Shown here one piece after another: positions 1 through 6,720 of a DNA stretch of 8,345 bases; position 1 is the first letter of the stretch; every line of letters begins with the position of its first letter. Under the pieces are notes generated by a model. The model was not told where the DNA came from. It did no database searches and saw nothing but the letters and a program-made list of their open reading frames with translations. The position numbers and the translations under genes were made by a program. Source of the stretch: Caldilineaceae bacterium (lineage in GTDB: Bacteria > Chloroflexota > Anaerolineae > Caldilineales > Caldilineaceae); contig JAAUPU010000083.1 in assembly GCA_012032975.1 (NCBI GenBank), forward strand, positions 1 through 8,345, in the 5' to 3' direction.

Positions 1-2
1 TT

Positions 3-305
3 GCCGAGATTTTGCAGCTTCCTGTGGACAAAGGGTTGCTCCTGGTCCAGTTTCACGCGGCCAGCCCGTTGGAGCAGGCTGGCGCGTTGGGCGCTCAGAG
101 CGAGGCGATCTTGGGCAACCAGCGCGTGTATGTGGGCGGAGATATCTTGTCGGCTATCGATGGAGTGGAATTGACGCGGCTGGATGGGCTGGAGGCGTTT
201 CTGGAGGACAACTACCGTGTGGGCGACCGGGTCAAGGTGCAATTGCTGCGCCGAGGGGAACCGTTTGAATTGGAGCTCGATCTGGCGGAAGAGATCGGCG
301 AGTGA
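3..305 (+). CDS. C-terminal PDZ domain of a probable HtrA/DegP-type serine protease (5' partial)
   Basis: The frame is open from the first bases of the window to a TGA at 303-305, so this is the end of a longer protein whose start lies upstream. The roughly 100 visible residues read as a PDZ domain. An early stretch (SPLEQAGAL) matches the turn before the first PDZ helix, then VGGDILSAIDGVEL is the typical 'GD-I-x-x-(I/V)-(D/N)-G' core, then DNYRVGDRVKVQLLRRGE is the last strand pair. Such domains end many periplasmic or membrane-anchored trypsin-like proteases and bind exposed C-terminal peptides of substrates. The catalytic His/Asp/Ser domain is not in the window, so the protease assignment is inferred; another PDZ protein is possible. 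A TTG at 12 could be mistaken for a start, but the open frame upstream of it argues against that. The gene converges on hom. Confidence 0.75.
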   Translation, partial: AEILQLPVDKGLLLVQFHAASPLEQAGALGAQSEAILGNQRVYVGGDILSAIDGVELTRLDGLEAFLEDNYRVGDRVKVQLLRRGEPFELELDLAEEIGE

Positions 306-380
306 AAGCAGGCGCCGACCGTTTCTTTGCCGAACCCGCCGGGCTGGCATCTGTTCAATGCGAGATCGGCAGCCATGAAT

Positions 381-418
381 GATGAAATGACCAGGCAGGG
401 GTGCGCATGGTCATCATC
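381..418. repeat. Inverted repeat in the convergent gap after the PDZ gene
   Basis: ATGACCA (387-393) and TGGTCAT (408-414) are perfect complements around a 14-nt loop. Outside them GATG (381-384) can pair with CATC (415-418) across a 2-nt bulge, giving an 11-bp imperfect stem. It lies between two converging genes, where a shared terminator would be expected, but no U-tract follows on either strand. It may be a weak or factor-assisted terminator or mRNA 3' end, or chance. Confidence 0.4.
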
Positions 419-440
419 CTGTCACCTTGTCATCTTGTCA
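414..440. repeat. 8-bp tandem repeat, consensus TCAYCYTG, three copies plus a partial
   Basis: Three adjacent octamers read TCATCCTG (414-421), TCACCTTG (422-429) and TCATCTTG (430-437), followed by TCA (438-440). Differences are only C/T changes. The array runs across the stop codon of hom (430-432 on the minus strand), so the last codons of hom are made of repeat sequence. The unit length is not a multiple of three, so copy-number change would alter the hom C-terminus. Confidence 0.6.
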
Positions 441-1480
441 GGCGTTTTTGGGTCACCTGGTTGACAGCATCACGCACCATAGCCGCGGCAGTTGGCAGCG
501 GTTCGCGCTCCCATATTTTGTGATACATCTTGCCGTATAGATCGCTGTGAATCTCTACCCCCATCTCCCACCCGTTGCATGAGGCCAAGAAATCATCGCC
601 AGCCAAGAGTGTCGGCCCAACACGCAGCCGATAGCCGCCCGGTGTTGGCTCGGCGCTGGCGACCAGTTTGATCGTTTGGCCGCCTGCTTGCGCACTACGC
701 AACTCCTTTGCACTGATCTGTGTAATTCCCTCCACCGCCACATCGGTCAGCGTTGTCTTGACGCCTAGAAAGGCGTTGGCGATGATGACCAACTTGTTGG
801 CCGTGTCCCATCCTTCGACATCCAGACTAGGGTCAGCTTCGGCGATGCCGCGGCGTTGCGCCTCTGCCAGCCCATCGGCATACGTGCGACCACGGGCCAT
901 CTGCCCCAGCACAAAGTTGCTGGTGCTGTTGAAGATGCCACGCAGCAACGTGATGTCTGCGGCGACCAGGTCGCGTTGCCCGATGTTGATGACCGGCAGC
1001 GCACCGCAGACCGTGGCGCTGTATGCGATCTGTGCATTGTGGGTCTGTGCCAGTCGGTGTAATTCCTGAAAGGCCAACACCAACGGCGCCTTGTTGGCCA
1101 AGACCACGTTGGCGCCCCTCCCTAGCGCCGACCGGACCGTGTCCAGCCCAGGCTCACCGGTGGTCAAGTTTACCGGAGACGCATCGAGCAGCAGGTCGCA
1201 GACGTCGAGGGTCGTCACGGCTTGGCTGGGCAATTGTTCGGGTAGATGGCCGGGCAATTCACAGACGCGCCCACCCCCTGCCTTGAATTGCCGCAACGCA
1301 CGCGGATCAAAGCCCGTCGGTTCGATGGCCACCCCGCTGCTGTCTGCGACCATCACGATGCGAAAGGCGGCGTCGTACTCCCGTTGGCAGGCTGGTCGGC
1401 TTTTGTCTCCAGGATCTGCAAGAAATTGCGGCCTACATTGCCCAACCCGAGCAGGGGCTGTCCGAGATGACCCTGGTCAT
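430..1480 (-). CDS. hom: Homoserine dehydrogenase, short form without ACT domain; frame broken near the N-terminus
   Basis: The enzyme reduces aspartate semialdehyde to homoserine with NAD(P)H, the entry to threonine and methionine synthesis. The long open part (1356 to 430, 308 residues) holds family motifs: [10 protein letters not shown], the substrate-domain signature GIFNSTSN, and [18 protein letters not shown] with the catalytic Asp/Lys pair. It begins too late, because the dinucleotide-binding GLGNVGR motif lies upstream at 1431-1448 in another frame, followed by NFLQILE. One base missing near the C-run at 1380-1382 joins the frames as ...[24 protein letters not shown] second base, possibly at the G-run 1454-1457, would join GLGNVG to an ATG at 1480 that overlaps the carA stop as ATGA. 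With both restored the gene is 350 residues, normal for the short family. The residues before GLGNVG remain uncertain. There is no ACT domain, so threonine feedback through one is not expected. It is the last gene of the arg operon. Confidence 0.85.
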
Positions 1481-2661
1481 GGATTGTCGGAGATTTTTTG
1501 GGAAGAGAGTCCTGCGTGACGCCTCACCATGTCGGCAAAGCGCTCGAAGAGCAGGTCTGCATCGTGGGGACCGGGGCTGGCCTCGGGGTGGTATTGCACA
1601 CAGAAGACCGGTCGCTCCTTGAGCCGCAGTCCTTCCACCGTGCCGTCGTTGAGATTGCGGTGAGTGACTTCAACGGTTTCTGGAAGCCCTTCCAACGCCA
1701 CAGCATAGTTGTGGTTCTGAGCCGTGATCTGCACATTGGTGGAATCGACATCATCGACGGGCTGGTTGCTGCCGTGATGACCAAACTTGAGCTTGTAGGT
1801 CTGCCCGCCCAGCGCACGACCGATAATTTGGTGGCCAAGGCAGATGCCAAACGTGGGGATGTTGGCCTCCAGCAACGCGCTGACTATGGCAGCCGCATAG
1901 GGCACACCGGCTGGATCACCCGGACCGTTGCTCAAGAAGATGCCATCCGGCTGCATCTCCAACACCTCTTGCGCGGGCGTTGCCGCCGGCACGACGGTGA
2001 CGCGCAAACCGTGGCTGGTCAAACGACGCAGGATGTTGTGTTTGATGCCAAAGTCATAGGCGACGATCAACGGCGCATCTGGCGAGGATGCCTGCGCGCC
2101 AGATGACGAGGCTTTGCCCGCGGCCACAGGTGTCCATTCGACGCGCGTGCCATCTACCCAGTTGTAGCGCTCCTGGCAGGTGACCTCTTGGACCAGGTCG
2201 CGGCCATCCAGCCCGACCCAGTTTTGCGCCATTTCCAATAATTGCGCCTCGGAGTGACTGCCATCGGTGCACAGCGCAGCGTGCAACACGCCGTGAGTGC
2301 GCAGCCGACGAGTCAATGCGCGCGTGTCGATCTCGCTAATCCCGGGGATATCGTGTTCGGCCAGATAATCACCCAGCGTCTGATTGGCGCGCCAGTTGGA
2401 GACAACCGGGCTGACCTCACGGACAATAAAGGCTGTGATCTGTGGTCGGTCGCTTTCGACATCTTCAGCATTGATCCCGGTGTTGCCGACATGGGGCGTC
2501 GTCATGCACACCATCTGGCCGCGGTAGGATGGATCGGTGATCACCTCCTGATAGCCGGTCAGGCTTGTGTTGAAGACTACTTCGCCAACGACGGTTGTGG
2601 CGGCGCCAAAGGCTTCGCCGCGGAAGATTGTGCCATCGGCGAGTACAAGCAGTGCATTCAA
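1477..2661 (-). CDS. carA: Carbamoyl-phosphate synthase small (glutaminase) subunit
   Basis: CarA hydrolyses glutamine and passes ammonia to CarB, which makes carbamoyl phosphate for arginine and pyrimidines. The 394-residue protein is intact and of normal length. Residues 1-130 form the CPSase small-chain N-terminal domain ([17 protein letters not shown], then [14 protein letters not shown]). A low-complexity Ala/Ser linker sits near 180-195. The class I glutamine amidotransferase domain follows: [14 protein letters not shown], and FGICLGHQ with nucleophile Cys274, then [12 protein letters not shown] with His358 and Glu360 completing the triad. The start is a TTG, chosen because AGGAG lies 7 nt upstream (2669-2673) and the protein then begins [11 protein letters not shown], as CarA proteins do. 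carB is not next to it; the downstream neighbour is hom, whose likely ATG overlaps the carA stop. Confidence 0.96.
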   Translation of the reverse strand: MNALLVLADGTIFRGEAFGAATTVVGEVVFNTSLTGYQEVITDPSYRGQMVCMTTPHVGNTGINAEDVESDRPQITAFIVREVSPVVSNWRANQTLGDYLAEHDIPGISEIDTRALTRRLRTHGVLHAALCTDGSHSEAQLLEMAQNWVGLDGRDLVQEVTCQERYNWVDGTRVEWTPVAAGKASSSGAQASSPDAPLIVAYDFGIKHNILRRLTSHGLRVTVVPAATPAQEVLEMQPDGIFLSNGPGDPAGVPYAAAIVSALLEANIPTFGICLGHQIIGRALGGQTYKLKFGHHGSNQPVDDVDSTNVQITAQNHNYAVALEGLPETVEVTHRNLNDGTVEGLRLKERPVFCVQYHPEASPGPHDADLLFERFADMVRRHAGLSSQKISDNP

Positions 2662-3328
2662 GAGTCCACTCCTGTTTTGCTGTCATTTGTTGAGCTTGGT
2701 TTTGTGAAGGTTCATCGGGCTTCATGTTGTAGGCAAGCTTCAGCGGTTGCCATTCGTTCCACTTGAGCAATCCATTCCAGGCGGGGCGCGGCTGGGTCTG
2801 CTTGGCAGCTTTGCTGCTGCTTTCTGTGGTCAGGTTCATCAACACCGCGACTTCGTCGCAGCGGTGAAACTTGGGGCAGTAGATACACGCCTGCCAAACC
2901 TTTGGGCTGATGCTCCAACGATCGACCAGTTCAAACCCCAACCGAATGAAGAAGTTTTCGCGCAAAGTCAACGCGCAGACCTGTTTGAATCCCCGTTCCC
3001 TGGCCAAGGCGACCAGATTCTGGACGATCTGCCCGCCCAATCCCTTGCCCTGCTGGCTGGCGTGGATGGCCAAGGAGCGAATCTCTACAAGTTCTTCGCT
3101 GAGCGGGACCAGCGCGCCGCATCCTGCAATCCAGGGTAGTTCCCCTCGACCGTCCAACTCTTCGCCCGTACCATCGTCAACATCTACCGCCACCAGCCAA
3201 TCCGCCAACGTCTGGCGGATGTTGGCTTCGGTGCGCGGCAGCATGATGTTTTCGGCGGCATAGCCGTTGACCATAGCCAGAATATGGGGTGTGTCTGCGG
3301 ATTTAGCCGGGCGGATCGCAACGGTCAT
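2465..3328 (-). CDS. argA: Short-form N-acetylglutamate synthase (GNAT acetyltransferase), 3' end uncertain
   Basis: It probably acetylates glutamate from acetyl-CoA, the first step of arginine synthesis. The start ATG at 3328 has AAAGGAG 7 nt upstream and lies 29 nt after argD. Residues 1-166 form a GNAT domain: IRPAKSAD at the N-terminus, [20 protein letters not shown] (81-100) with the acetyl-CoA-binding Q-x-G-x-G loop, then [34 protein letters not shown] end (148-166) carries Cys148, Cys151 and Cys157, a pattern I recall from short ArgA proteins. The family usually ends about there, at 150-180 residues. Here the frame runs on with no stop to 2465, through a 55-residue tail and then 197 nt into carA in another frame. 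The overlapping part is unlikely to be real. One missing base in the tail, as in argC and hom, would give a stop at 2712 and a protein of about 205 residues. Its place between argD and carA supports the arginine role. Confidence 0.8.
   Translation of the reverse strand: MTVAIRPAKSADTPHILAMVNGYAAENIMLPRTEANIRQTLADWLVAVDVDDGTGEELDGRGELPWIAGCGALVPLSEELVEIRSLAIHASQQGKGLGGQIVQNLVALARERGFKQVCALTLRENFFIRLGFELVDRWSISPKVWQACIYCPKFHRCDEVAVLMNLTTESSSKAAKQTQPRPAWNGLLKWNEWQPLKLAYNMKPDEPSQNQAQQMTAKQEWTLECTACTRRWHNLPRRSLWRRHNRRWRSSLQHKPDRLSGGDHRSILPRPDGVHDDAPCRQHRDQC
2669..2673 (-). promoter_or_regulatory. Ribosome binding site fixing the TTG start of carA
   Basis: AGGAG on the minus strand, 7 nt before the TTG at 2661. 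No in-frame ATG gives the conserved CarA N-terminus, so this site decides the start. Confidence 0.75.
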
Positions 3329-3357
3329 GGGTTCGCTCCTTTGAACGAACGCAGCAA

Positions 3358-4554
3358 CTACAATTCTTGAAGCACCTCGCCGACGACAAGTACGGCGCGC
3401 TCCAACTCCTCTTTGCTGATTACCAACGGCGGCACGAAGCGCAGCACATTGGCGCCAGCGCTGACCAGCATGACGCCCTTGGCAAACGCCGCGTTGACGA
3501 CGTCGCCAGCCGAGATATCCATCTCGACGCCGACCAGCAGCCCGCGCCCGCGGATCTCCTTGATGTGTGGGCTGTTCAGCTCGTCGAGCATTTCCATCAG
3601 ATAGTCGCCCTTTTCGCGCACATCGTTCAGAAATTCTGGCTGAGAGATGCGATTGACCACATGGTTGGCGACGTGGGTAGTGAAAGGGTTGCCCGCGAAG
3701 GTGCTCGCGTGGTCGCCCTTGTGGATCGAATCTGCGACCTTCTGGCGCATCATGATCGCGCCGATGGGCAGACCGCCAGCCAGCGGTTTGGCGGCCGTCA
3801 TCAAGTCCGGCTCGGCCTGATCGCCGCAGATGGTCTGGTGACCCCACATTTGGCCTGTGCGTCCAACGCCGCATTGCACCTCGTCGTAGATCAGCAGCGC
3901 GTCGAATTCGTCGGCCAGTTGGCGCAGCCCGATCAAAAACTCCGGCGTGGCCGGATGGATGCCGCCCTCGCCCTGGATCGGCTCGACCAGGATCGCGCAG
4001 ACATCGGCGCCCATCTGCTCGCGGGCGCTCTCCAGATTGTTGAACTCGGCAAAGCGCACGCCCGGCATCAACGGCTGGAAAGGCTCCTGGTAGGGCGGCC
4101 GCGGGGTAGCGGCCAAGCTGCCAAAGAGTCGGCCATGAAACGCGTTGGAGAAGGCCAGAATGTGATACTTTTCGCGTTCACCTTTGTCATAGGCATAGCG
4201 GCGGGCAAATTTGAACGCACCTTCGTTGGCGTCTGCGCCGGTCAGGCTGAAGTGTACCTTGTCTGCAAAACAGGTCGCGCAGAGCGATTGGGCCAGCTGT
4301 GCATGGGGCGCAGTGTGATACAGGTTGCTCACATGCAGCACGCCGGTTGCCGCGGCCTCCTGCATGGCCTGGTTGATGCCGGCGTCGTTGTAGCCCAGCG
4401 CGTTGACCGCAATCCCCGATACGCAGTCGAGATACGATCTGCCTTCCGTGTCATAGAGCATCACGCCGTCGCCGCGCTCGATGACAAATTCGGGGCGACT
4501 GTAGACGCCGAGAACGTGGTCATGTTCTAGCTGGATGATCTCTTGGGTGTTCAT
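3358..4554 (-). CDS. argD: Acetylornithine aminotransferase, class III PLP enzyme
   Basis: ArgD moves an amino group from glutamate to N-acetylglutamate semialdehyde, giving N-acetylornithine; many homologues also act on succinyl-diaminopimelate. The 398 residues are intact and of usual length. Class III motifs run in order: GVMLYDTEGRSYLDCVSGIAVNALG near 30-54, GADANEGAFKFAR (106-118) for phosphate binding, AFHGRLFGSLAAT, LIYDEVQCGVGRTG (221-234) with Asp224 for the PLP ring nitrogen, and AAKPLAGGLPIGA with the Schiff-base Lys256. LRFVPPLVIS near the end is typical of ArgD. The start ATG at 4554 has GGAG 5 nt upstream; the frame is open further, but only through sequence that overlaps argB and encodes nothing recognisable. 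It follows argB by 79 nt, the longest gap within the operon. Narrower substrate choice (GABA, ornithine) cannot be excluded from sequence, but context is decisive for arginine. Confidence 0.95.
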   Translation of the reverse strand: MNTQEIIQLEHDHVLGVYSRPEFVIERGDGVMLYDTEGRSYLDCVSGIAVNALGYNDAGINQAMQEAAATGVLHVSNLYHTAPHAQLAQSLCATCFADKVHFSLTGADANEGAFKFARRYAYDKGEREKYHILAFSNAFHGRLFGSLAATPRPPYQEPFQPLMPGVRFAEFNNLESAREQMGADVCAILVEPIQGEGGIHPATPEFLIGLRQLADEFDALLIYDEVQCGVGRTGQMWGHQTICGDQAEPDLMTAAKPLAGGLPIGAIMMRQKVADSIHKGDHASTFAGNPFTTHVANHVVNRISQPEFLNDVREKGDYLMEMLDELNSPHIKEIRGRGLLVGVEMDISAGDVVNAAFAKGVMLVSAGANVLRFVPPLVISKEELERAVLVVGEVLQEL

Positions 4555-4633
4555 AATTTCTCCGTTTTGCTGGTGGAAAGGATGATTGTGGTCTCTGAAT
4601 TGGTTGTTGGTTGGGCCATGAAAGTTCAAACGA

Positions 4634-5452
4634 TCAGAGCGGGCCGATGATGCCGGTGCCGCTATCCTCCTGGATACCGGCCAGATTGGTGATGGTGGCC
4701 TGGGCGACGCCGCCACGCAGGGCGTCGATCGCACTGCGCACCTTGGGGATCATCCCATCTGTGATGATCTGTTCGTCGATCCATTGTTCTGCCTGAGAAG
4801 CAGTGGCAGCGCGCACCACCCTACCAGCGACCAGAATGCCGGGAACATTGCTGACAAAGATCAGGCGGATCGCCCCCAGTTTGGCCGCAATTGCAGTGGC
4901 GGCGTGATCCGCGTTGACGTTGTAGCTGAGGCCGTCGAATGCGCCCATGCTGATGGGACTGACCACCGGAACGATATCCGCCTGGATCAGCGTATTGAGC
5001 AGGTGGCTGTCCACATCCTGCACCTCGCCGACGCGCCCCAGATCGCCCAGCGGGTGCCACATCTTTTCCACAAACAGGGTGCCATCATCCACACCGCTCA
5101 GACCTGCGGCGCGTATATGACCGCTGACCAGCGTGCGCACGATGCGTTTGTTCATCAGCCCGCTCAGCACCATCTCGGCCAGGTCGAGGCTGGCGTCATC
5201 GGTGATGCGCAGGCCATCCAGGAACCGCGCCTCCAAGCCAAGCCTCTGCTGATAGTGGGCAATCGTCTTGCCGCCGCCATGGACGATGACGGGAAAATGG
5301 CCTGCATCCAGGATCGATTGGGTGGCTTTGACCAGACCGGCCAAAAAGGCATCGTCATCCAGCTCGTTGCCGCCCACCTTGATCACTTCGATAAAGCGTG
5401 GTAATTCCTCAACCGCCATTGGACTGTGACCGGCGACATCTTGTTCGTGCAT
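4634..5452 (-). CDS. argB: Acetylglutamate kinase
   Basis: ArgB phosphorylates N-acetylglutamate at the gamma-carboxyl with ATP, step 2 of the pathway. The 272-residue protein has the amino-acid-kinase fold signatures: VIKVGGNE with Lys25, VHGGGKT (57-63), a substrate stretch LDGLRITDDASLDLAEMVL, AAGLSGVDDG (115-124), YNVNADHAA (177-185) and the ATP-site MIPKV with Lys237. Glycine pair GG is followed by Asn where most ArgB have Ser, and GLSGVDDG replaces the common G-x-S-G-K-D, so it is a divergent branch. It lacks both a long N-terminal helix and the usual C-terminal signature of arginine-inhibited hexameric kinases, so I infer it may be arginine-insensitive. The start ATG at 5452 has GGGGAG 7 nt upstream; a second ATG at 5419 is possible. 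It lies 48 nt after the true end of argC. LysZ-type kinases are related, but no LysW is near. Confidence 0.93.
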   Translation of the reverse strand: MHEQDVAGHSPMAVEELPRFIEVIKVGGNELDDDAFLAGLVKATQSILDAGHFPVIVHGGGKTIAHYQQRLGLEARFLDGLRITDDASLDLAEMVLSGLMNKRIVRTLVSGHIRAAGLSGVDDGTLFVEKMWHPLGDLGRVGEVQDVDSHLLNTLIQADIVPVVSPISMGAFDGLSYNVNADHAATAIAAKLGAIRLIFVSNVPGILVAGRVVRAATASQAEQWIDEQIITDGMIPKVRSAIDALRGGVAQATITNLAGIQEDSGTGIIGPL

Positions 5453-5500
5453 CACGCAGCTCCCCTTGTGAGTGGTCGAAGGTGGGTTTCGTTCCAACGC

Positions 5501-6540
5501 TTATAACAGCCCGAACGTTTCGTCGATTCCGACCGCGATGTTGAAATTCTGAACAGCCTGACCACTTGCCCCCTTGAGCAAATTGTCAAGTGTTGCGACG
5601 ATAATGTACTCTGTTCCATCGGGCTGGCGCGGGTCGCCGGCGTGATGCTGATCGCACAGCGGTTGCTGTAGTTGACATGGCGCAACGACGCAGCTTCGCC
5701 CGCCGGCAGCAGATGGATGAAGGGTTCATCGGCATAGGTCTCTTCGTAGAGATCGCGCACCTGGTTCTCGGTGACCCCCGATTTGACCGATGCATAGATG
5801 GTGCTCAGGATGCCGCGGTTGACCGGCAGCAGATGGGGCGAGAAGAGGATGCGATATCCATCGCCGTTGCTGGCGCCGCTGGCTGTATTCAGCACCTGCT
5901 CCATTTCGGCGATGTGACGGTGGCGGTAGCCTGTGTTGTAGGGGCTGAGATTTTCGTGTGCCTCGACGAAGTTATAGGCCAACTTGGCTTTGCGACCCGC
6001 GCCGCTGACGCCGCTCTTGCTGTCAACGATGATCTTTTGCTCCAGCCAGCCCGCTTTTGCCAGCGGGTAAAGTGCCAGGTTGACGCTGGTTGGATAGCAT
6101 CCGGGATTGGCGATCATCTTGGCGCCGGCGATCTGGGCGCGGTTGACTTCGCACAGTCCATAGACAAAATGGGGCAGTAGCTCGGGCGCGGTGTGCGGCA
6201 CATGATACCAAGTTTCGTAGACGGCAGGGTCTGGCAATCGATAGTCGGCGCTCAGATCGACCACGCGCGCGCCCGTGCCTTGAAAGGCCTTGACCGGTTC
6301 GATGGACGCCGCATGGGGCAGACACAAAAAGACGACATCCACCTCCTCGGCGCGCTGGATCGCCTCGTCAAGCGAGATCAGCGGATACTCCCACGGAACG
6401 GGATGAATATCGGAGAATTTCTTGCCCGCGCTGCTCTGGCTTGTGATCCAGCCAACTTCGAGTTGCGGGTGGCGGTGGATCAACTGGAGCAATTCGTACC
6501 CCGTATAGCCGGTCGCGCCGGCAATTCCTGCCTTGAACAT
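5501..6540 (-). CDS. argC: N-acetyl-gamma-glutamyl-phosphate reductase, with a frameshift near the 3' end
   Basis: ArgC reduces N-acetylglutamyl phosphate to the semialdehyde with NADPH, step 3. The start ATG at 6540 has AGGAG 10 nt upstream and gives [18 protein letters not shown], the conserved N-terminus with the GxTGxxG cofactor loop. NPGCYPTS holds catalytic Cys148, and [10 protein letters not shown] holds the catalytic histidine region (207-209). After CAISIT (residue 300) the reading frame leaves the family and would run on to 5452. The expected end, [19 protein letters not shown] then [18 protein letters not shown] and a TAA at 5501-5503, is present in another frame. One base missing at about 5639-5640 (a CC that would be CCC on the coding strand) joins them as [15 protein letters not shown], giving 346 residues, the normal length. 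As printed the enzyme lacks its C-terminal 46 residues, including the part that contacts the cofactor domain. It is the first gene of the operon. Confidence 0.93.
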
Positions 6541-6550
6541 AAGACGATTT

Positions 6551-6555
6551 CTCCT
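6551..6555 (-). promoter_or_regulatory. Ribosome binding site of argC
   Basis: AGGAG, 10 nt before the ATG at 6540 and just after the U-tract of the leader terminator. It supports 6540 over the upstream in-frame ATG at 6585, which would lie inside the terminator stem. Confidence 0.7.
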
Positions 6556-6566
6556 GAAAATTTGGG

Positions 6567-6597
6567 AAAACAAAAAGCCCTCCATCTGGAGAGCTTT
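6567..6597 (-). terminator. Intrinsic terminator in the argC leader (attenuator)
   Basis: On the minus strand AAAGCTCTCC pairs with GGAGGGCTTT around an AGAT loop: ten pairs with one G-U, followed by TTTTTGTTTT counted from the end of the stem. The plus strand has no matching U-tract, so it acts on minus-strand transcripts only. No minus-strand gene lies just upstream; the only upstream element is the operon promoter, so the terminator stands between promoter and first gene. This is the layout of an attenuator controlling the whole arg operon. Confidence 0.85.
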
Positions 6598-6637
6598 GCA
6601 GACAAAGTGTGGTTGTCTAACCCCGCGCGCAAAGATC
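6594..6637 (-). promoter_or_regulatory. Candidate antiterminator in the argC leader
   Basis: CTTTGC (6634-6629) can pair with GCAAAG (6599-6594), extended by GA with TC across one mismatch. The second arm is the 5' side of the terminator stem, so the two structures exclude each other. Inside the loop is a further hairpin, AGACAA/TTGTCT with a 7-nt loop (6618-6600), which would bring the arms together. No T-box consensus and no known riboswitch core was recognised. The pairing was found by eye and not scored for energy. Confidence 0.45.
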
Positions 6638-6642
6638 CAGAT

Positions 6643-6711
6643 CTAACATCCGGTGACGATGCGGCTGGGCCTGGGGCAAAATTTGCTGAAAGAGTTGCTG
6701 GCTTTCATCAT
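6643..6711 (-). CDS. Possible 22-residue leader peptide of the arg operon
   Basis: Directly after the promoter lies a small ORF encoding MMKASNSFSKFCPRPSRIVT-GC, stop TAG at 6645-6643. It has two arginine codons, AGG at position 14 and CGC at 17. Its stop lies about 9 nt before the antiterminator arm, a spacing at which a ribosome reaching the stop would cover that arm, while one stalled at the second Arg codon would leave it free. Against it: two Arg codons are few, and the ATG lies only about 3 nt after the predicted transcription start with no Shine-Dalgarno, so it would need leaderless-type initiation. It may be a chance ORF. Confidence 0.3.
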   Translation of the reverse strand: MMKASNSFSKFCPRPSRIVTGC

Positions 6712-6720
6712 AGTGGGACA

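Noticed and set aside
441..449. U-tract terminator at GGCGTTTTT on the plus strand
   Set aside because: Only a 4-bp CCTG/CAGG stem with a long loop precedes it, and the sequence is coding in hom.
1498..2106. A 202-codon plus-strand ORF opposite carA
   Set aside because: Shadow of the carA amidotransferase domain, whose catalytic triad is intact on the minus strand.
3367..4530. A 387-codon plus-strand ORF opposite argD
   Set aside because: It is antisense to an intact, motif-complete ArgD; its translation has no recognisable domain and is a by-product of GC-rich codon bias.
5632..5645. Programmed -1 frameshifting in argC
   Set aside because: No X-XXY-YYZ slippery heptamer at the junction and no reason for a metabolic enzyme to need it; a missing base is simpler.
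6541..6715. T-box or known riboswitch in the argC leader
   Set aside because: No AGGGTGGNACCGCG-like antiterminator sequence, no specifier-loop layout and no riboswitch core was seen.
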